Assembly (NCBI RefSeq): GCF_000973725.1
Contig: NZ_CP009621.1
Location: 3,527,001 to 3,591,000 of the forward strand
Length of the DNA: 64,000 bases
Origin: Pontibacter korlensis
GTDB taxonomy: Bacteria > Bacteroidota > Bacteroidia > Cytophagales > Hymenobacteraceae
Direction of reading: 5' to 3'
Shown: positions 60,958 through 64,000 of the stretch, one piece after another
Layout of the letters: each line of letters begins with the position of its first letter
Numbering within the stretch: the first letter of the stretch is position 1
Made by a program: the position numbers and the translations under genes
The notes under the pieces: generated by a model
The model's input: the letters and a program-made list of their open reading frames with translations, nothing else
What the model was told of the DNA's origin: nothing
Databases searched by the model: none

Positions 60958-62361
60958 CTATCTTCGAAACCGCACCGAGACCTTCACCTGCTGCTCTACA
61001 GGCAAGCCTCCCTGCGTAGCAGGTGTCCAGGCTGGTCCTTCTGTTACCAATCTTATGGCCTCTGTGTCGCAAGCGGCGCAGAGGCTTTTTAGTACGCGCA
61101 CCTGGCTAATGCCGCCAGAGGCTTTAACCGTGAAGCCAACCTTTACTGTACCTTTTTTGAATTCACTGTTAGCTGGCACACGTAGGTTTTCTCGCAGATA
61201 CTTATTGTAAGATTTCCAGCCCATAGCAGGTTTAGCAGATACTACAGTTGGAGCTTTGCCTGATTTTGATACACCATATCCAGTTACTACTACCTCGCTA
61301 AGTGCTTTGTTATCGGGAGTCATGGTTACTTCAACAGGGACATTGTATGCGGCAATACCTTTTTCTGCTGTTTCGTATCCGATAAAGCTGAAGAGGAGTG
61401 TTGGTTTTCCTCCTGTTAGAGGCAAAGTATAAGTGCCATTCCCGTCAGTTACTGTGCCTGTATTAGTGCCTTTTATCCGCACGGCTACTCCTGGCAGTGG
61501 CTGCCCATCTTCTGACAATACCCGGCCTTGTACTACATTGGCATTGGCCCCTTTTTTCAAGGTGCTCATACCCCTGATAGTAATTCCCGCTGCTTTGCCT
61601 TGCAGGGCCATGGATACATTCGTGCTCTCCGGCGCTGTTTCAGCAAGGCTATTTAACCTCACAGGAGCTGCCTCTGTCACGAAAGGATCGGATACGGCAG
61701 TAGGAGTTGAACGTGATGGAGATGGTGCATCAATACCTGCAAGTATTTCCTGAGTCTGTTTATGAATTTCTTCTTCATCCTCGAAAACCAGGTCTTCTGC
61801 CGGTAAATCACATACTATTGCTGTTTCATCCGCTGAATCATGTACAACCACAGGTACAGCGCGCTTCAGCTTCTTTTCGGAAGGCATTGCAATCGCTATA
61901 CTTAGCGTGTCAGGTAGTTTAACCGAGTCTACTGCTCCTATACTTGGGGCTGAAGGAGGCTGTGGAGACACCATAGCCTTATTTATTTCCTGACCTGTGG
62001 AAACTATGTTTTGTTCCTGCTGTAGATTTCTGTAGTTGTAGAAAAGTACGACAGAAGCAGTACAAATCATTAGCAGTACTGCAGCAGCTATTTGCCAAGC
62101 TGGAACACCGCTGCGCTTTTTTTCCTGGTTTAGCTTTGCATCCAGGCGAACATGAATATCCGCTACGGCAGCCTTCGTGCTTTCTGCCTCAGACATGGCC
62201 ATACCCTCTAAGATATCGCTGCACAGGTCGCAGTGCAGCAGGTGCTTCTCGACCTGATGGCTTTGAGAGTGTGCCAATGCATCTTCATGGTACTGCCGCA
62301 ACAGTTCCAGCGAAGGGTGACCACCTTCCTCAGTCAATATGTTTAGCTTATCTAGCGGCAT
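60958..62361 (-). CDS. Anti-sigma protein with carboxypeptidase-D-like and TonB-like domains
   Basis: The protein has 467 residues. The N-terminal cytoplasmic zinc finger (HLLHCDLC, a ZAS-type H-x3-C-x2-C) is followed by a TM segment (IAAAVLLMICTASVVLFY). The periplasmic part has a low-complexity stretch, a SusC-like phrase MALQGKAAGITIRG, a carboxypeptidase-D-regulatory domain (GQPLPGVAVRIKGTNTGTVT ... FSFIGYETAEKG) and EVVVTGYG, and ends in a TonB-like C-terminal domain (VGFTVKASGGISQVRVLKSL). It is cotranscribed with the ECF sigma gene, whose 3' end overlaps its start by 14 bp. It probably holds that sigma factor inactive and senses periplasmic or outer-membrane signals. Confidence 0.85.
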   Translation of the reverse strand: MPLDKLNILTEEGGHPSLELLRQYHEDALAHSQSHQVEKHLLHCDLCSDILEGMAMSEAESTKAAVADIHVRLDAKLNQEKKRSGVPAWQIAAAVLLMICTASVVLFYNYRNLQQEQNIVSTGQEINKAMVSPQPPSAPSIGAVDSVKLPDTLSIAIAMPSEKKLKRAVPVVVHDSADETAIVCDLPAEDLVFEDEEEIHKQTQEILAGIDAPSPSRSTPTAVSDPFVTEAAPVRLNSLAETAPESTNVSMALQGKAAGITIRGMSTLKKGANANVVQGRVLSEDGQPLPGVAVRIKGTNTGTVTDGNGTYTLPLTGGKPTLLFSFIGYETAEKGIAAYNVPVEVTMTPDNKALSEVVVTGYGVSKSGKAPTVVSAKPAMGWKSYNKYLRENLRVPANSEFKKGTVKVGFTVKASGGISQVRVLKSLCAACDTEAIRLVTEGPAWTPATQGGLPVEQQVKVSVRFRR

Positions 62362-62947
62362 GGTTTTTCTCCATGTAAATCTTCAGGTTTCTCTTTCCGT
62401 TCTGTATATAGCTCTTCACTTTGCTAAGCTCGCAGCCAGTAAGAGTGGCAATTTCTTTATAACTCTTTTCTTGCAGGTAAAATAACTCCAGGCACTGCCG
62501 CTGCTCGGGAGGCAAGGTTTTCAAGCCTTCGGTTACAGCTAATTCGTCCTGTTCATGAGTCTCTGCCTCTATAAGATGAAGCAGAGAGGTATTTTCCATA
62601 AGAGGCAGGTCTAATTCTTCCAGCTTAACTTTTTCCTGCTCCTTGTTAGCCCGCAGCTGCATCAGACAGTAATTCTTTGCAGTAACGTGTAGCCAGCTTT
62701 TAAAATTGGAGATCTCGTGCTTTAGGAGGGTAGTTGCCAGCTGCTCAAACAGCTGCATGGTAGTGTCTTTGCTTTCCTCCTCATCCCTTAGGTATTTCAG
62801 GCATACCAGGTACACCATCTCCGTATGCCGCTGAAAGAGCTCTCCTAAGTGTGCCATGTCTCCCGTTTGCCTGTAACGGCGCACCAGCTCCAGGTCATCC
62901 GGGGGTGGCTTTGGGTTAGAAAACAGCTTTAGGAAAATGGGGAACAT
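62348..62947 (-). CDS. ECF-type RNA polymerase sigma factor
   Basis: A 199-residue protein with a region 2 segment (HTEMVYLVCLKYLRDEEESK followed by WLHVTAKNYCLMQLR) and a region 4 segment (LPPEQRQCLELFYLQEKSYK then EIATLTGCELSKVKSYIQNG). Its stop overlaps the anti-sigma start by 14 bp, so the two are translationally coupled. It probably controls a cell-envelope regulon, possibly including the divergent von Willebrand gene. Confidence 0.93.
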   Translation of the reverse strand: MFPIFLKLFSNPKPPPDDLELVRRYRQTGDMAHLGELFQRHTEMVYLVCLKYLRDEEESKDTTMQLFEQLATTLLKHEISNFKSWLHVTAKNYCLMQLRANKEQEKVKLEELDLPLMENTSLLHLIEAETHEQDELAVTEGLKTLPPEQRQCLELFYLQEKSYKEIATLTGCELSKVKSYIQNGKRNLKIYMEKNHAAR

Positions 62948-63060
62948 GGTGAAACATCTGTTTCTTAAAGAAAGGAAAAAATAAGCATAAAAAAATCGGA
63001 TTCTTTTTATGGAATAAGTGGATGCGCTGCATCATAAAGGAAACGGATAAACATAAAGCC

Positions 63061-64000
63061 ATGAAAAGAATAATTTACACATTGCTGTTGGTCCTCCTGT
63101 TTGCGGGGCTGCGTGCCGAGGCACAGGAAAGAGTCATTACCGGAACTGTTCGTGATGCAGGCTCGGATAAGGTGCTGCCAGGGGTATCGGTAGTGCTAAA
63201 AGGAACAAATAAAGGAGCAGCTACAGATCAGTACGGGAAGTATAGTATAAGCATACCGAATGAAAAGGCTATACTTATCTTCTCGTTTATAGGCTATGAG
63301 CGGGAAGAGATTAAAGTAGGGAAACAGCAGGTAATAGATGTGCTTTTAAAGCCAGATACCAAAGCGCTGGAGGAGGTTGTTGTTACAGGCTATGGACAGC
63401 AACGGAAAATAAGTATCCGTGGCAACTCCGCTTTGGAAGGAAAGGTGACAGGGGTACAGGTGCAAAAGCATACGGCAGCTGTTTTGTATAACGAGGTAAT
63501 GTTGCCACATAATACTGAAAACTATAATTACATTCAGGAAAGTACCTTCCAGAGTGCGAAGAAGAACCCGCTTTCTACCTTCTCAATCGACGTTGATAAA
63601 GCTTCCTACAGCAACGTGCGTCGCTACCTGAGCAATGGGCAGCTTCCGCCAGTGGATGCAGTCCGCATAGAGGAAATGGTCAACTACTTCAGTTATGATT
63701 ATCTGCAGCCGACAGGTGATGCGCCTTTTTCTGTTACAACAGAGCTCTCTGTTTGTCCCTGGAACAGGGAAAACCAACTGCTGCACATCGGGTTGCAGGG
63801 TAAGGATATTCCTACTGATAATCTGCCGCCCTCTAACCTAGTATTCCTGATTGATGTGTCTGGCTCCATGAGCATGCCTGAAAAGCTTCCCCTTGTGAAG
63901 GCTGGCTTCAAACTGCTTGTAGACCAGCTGCGGCCGCAGGATAAAGTAGCCATTGTAGTATATGCAGGCGCAGCAGGACTGGTATTACCACCCACCACAG
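63061..64000 (+). CDS. von Willebrand factor A protein with carboxypeptidase-D-like domain (YfbK-like, 3' truncated)
   Basis: The frame is open to the end of the window, so the C-terminus is missing. A Sec signal (LLLVLLFAGLRAEAQ) leads into a carboxypeptidase-D-regulatory domain (LPGVSVVLKGTNKGAATDQY; FSFIGYEREE), then EVVVTGYG and LEGKVTGVQVQ. A YfbK-like domain (KKNPLSTFSIDVDKASYSNV ... NYFSYDY) follows, and the vWA domain (NLVFLIDVSGSMSMPEKLPL with MIDAS DVSGS). It should be a periplasmic or outer-membrane protein binding metal and a partner. ATG 63061 fits the signal peptide. It is divergent from the sigma factor gene by 113 bp. Confidence 0.88.
   Translation, partial: MKRIIYTLLLVLLFAGLRAEAQERVITGTVRDAGSDKVLPGVSVVLKGTNKGAATDQYGKYSISIPNEKAILIFSFIGYEREEIKVGKQQVIDVLLKPDTKALEEVVVTGYGQQRKISIRGNSALEGKVTGVQVQKHTAAVLYNEVMLPHNTENYNYIQESTFQSAKKNPLSTFSIDVDKASYSNVRRYLSNGQLPPVDAVRIEEMVNYFSYDYLQPTGDAPFSVTTELSVCPWNRENQLLHIGLQGKDIPTDNLPPSNLVFLIDVSGSMSMPEKLPLVKAGFKLLVDQLRPQDKVAIVVYAGAAGLVLPPTT

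Overview
The window comes from a Bacteroidota chromosome, most likely a Cytophagales member of the Hymenobacteraceae (Pontibacter-like). The evidence is two secreted proteins with type IX secretion (Por) C-terminal tails, carboxypeptidase-D-like/SusC-style domains, few Shine-Dalgarno sequences, a fused alpha/beta 2-oxoacid dehydrogenase E1, and an NtrC regulator/kinase pair divergent from an MacB/FtsX-type permease. The genus is inferred from gene content and base composition and was not tested by a search. No rRNA, tRNA, CRISPR or phage genes were seen.

Layout. 1-2.1 kb: 3' end of a 2-oxoacid dehydrogenase E1, with an IS982-family element inserted between its stop codon and its terminator. 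2.2-6.1 kb: a lipoprotein, a LuxE-type protein, an MtfA-type peptidase and an NtrC-like regulator that lacks its DNA-binding domain. 6.6-9.2 kb: an mlaEFD lipid-transport operon, followed by an EcsC-family gene. 10.3-17.2 kb: two large paralogous secreted proteins on either side of citrate synthase, which runs on the opposite strand. 17.4-28.1 kb: a mixed region with an MFS exporter, MaoC-like hydratase, aldo/keto reductase, FUSC membrane protein, serine hydrolase, a decayed Nudix gene, a 35-codon lysine-rich gene and one copy of a dispersed repeat. 28.7-32.3 kb: a CvpA-CAP fusion, then a TelA operon with a 59-residue gene coupled on both sides by ATGA overlaps. 32.5-39.7 kb: a second, inverted repeat copy, a lipoprotein metallo-hydrolase, cyanophycin synthetase and the kinase/NtrC pair.

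40.0-42.4 kb holds the divergent permease, preceded by two related palindromes spaced 21 bp centre to centre. 42.6-58.1 kb is a molybdenum hydroxylase block. It encodes a cytoplasmic three-subunit xanthine/aldehyde-oxidase-type enzyme, its XdhC and MocA maturation proteins, a Tat-exported two-subunit IorAB-type enzyme, and most of the molybdopterin pathway (moaA, moeA, moaC, a MobB/MobA-like fusion, moeB-rhodanese, moaE, moaD). A TauE/SafE exporter and a small cytochrome c follow. The cofactor genes can make and nucleotidylate molybdopterin for the two enzymes beside them, and the exported cytochrome c is a possible electron acceptor for the exported enzyme. 58.4-64 kb: PEP carboxylase, an ECF sigma factor with an unusual anti-sigma protein, and the start of a von Willebrand protein that shares domains with that anti-sigma protein.

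The best candidates for undescribed biology are the TelA operon with its coupled micro-gene, the anti-sigma protein that combines a zinc finger with SusC-like motifs and a TonB-like C-terminus, the dispersed repeat pair, and the MobB/MobA-like fusion with an eroded P-loop. None of these was checked against a database.
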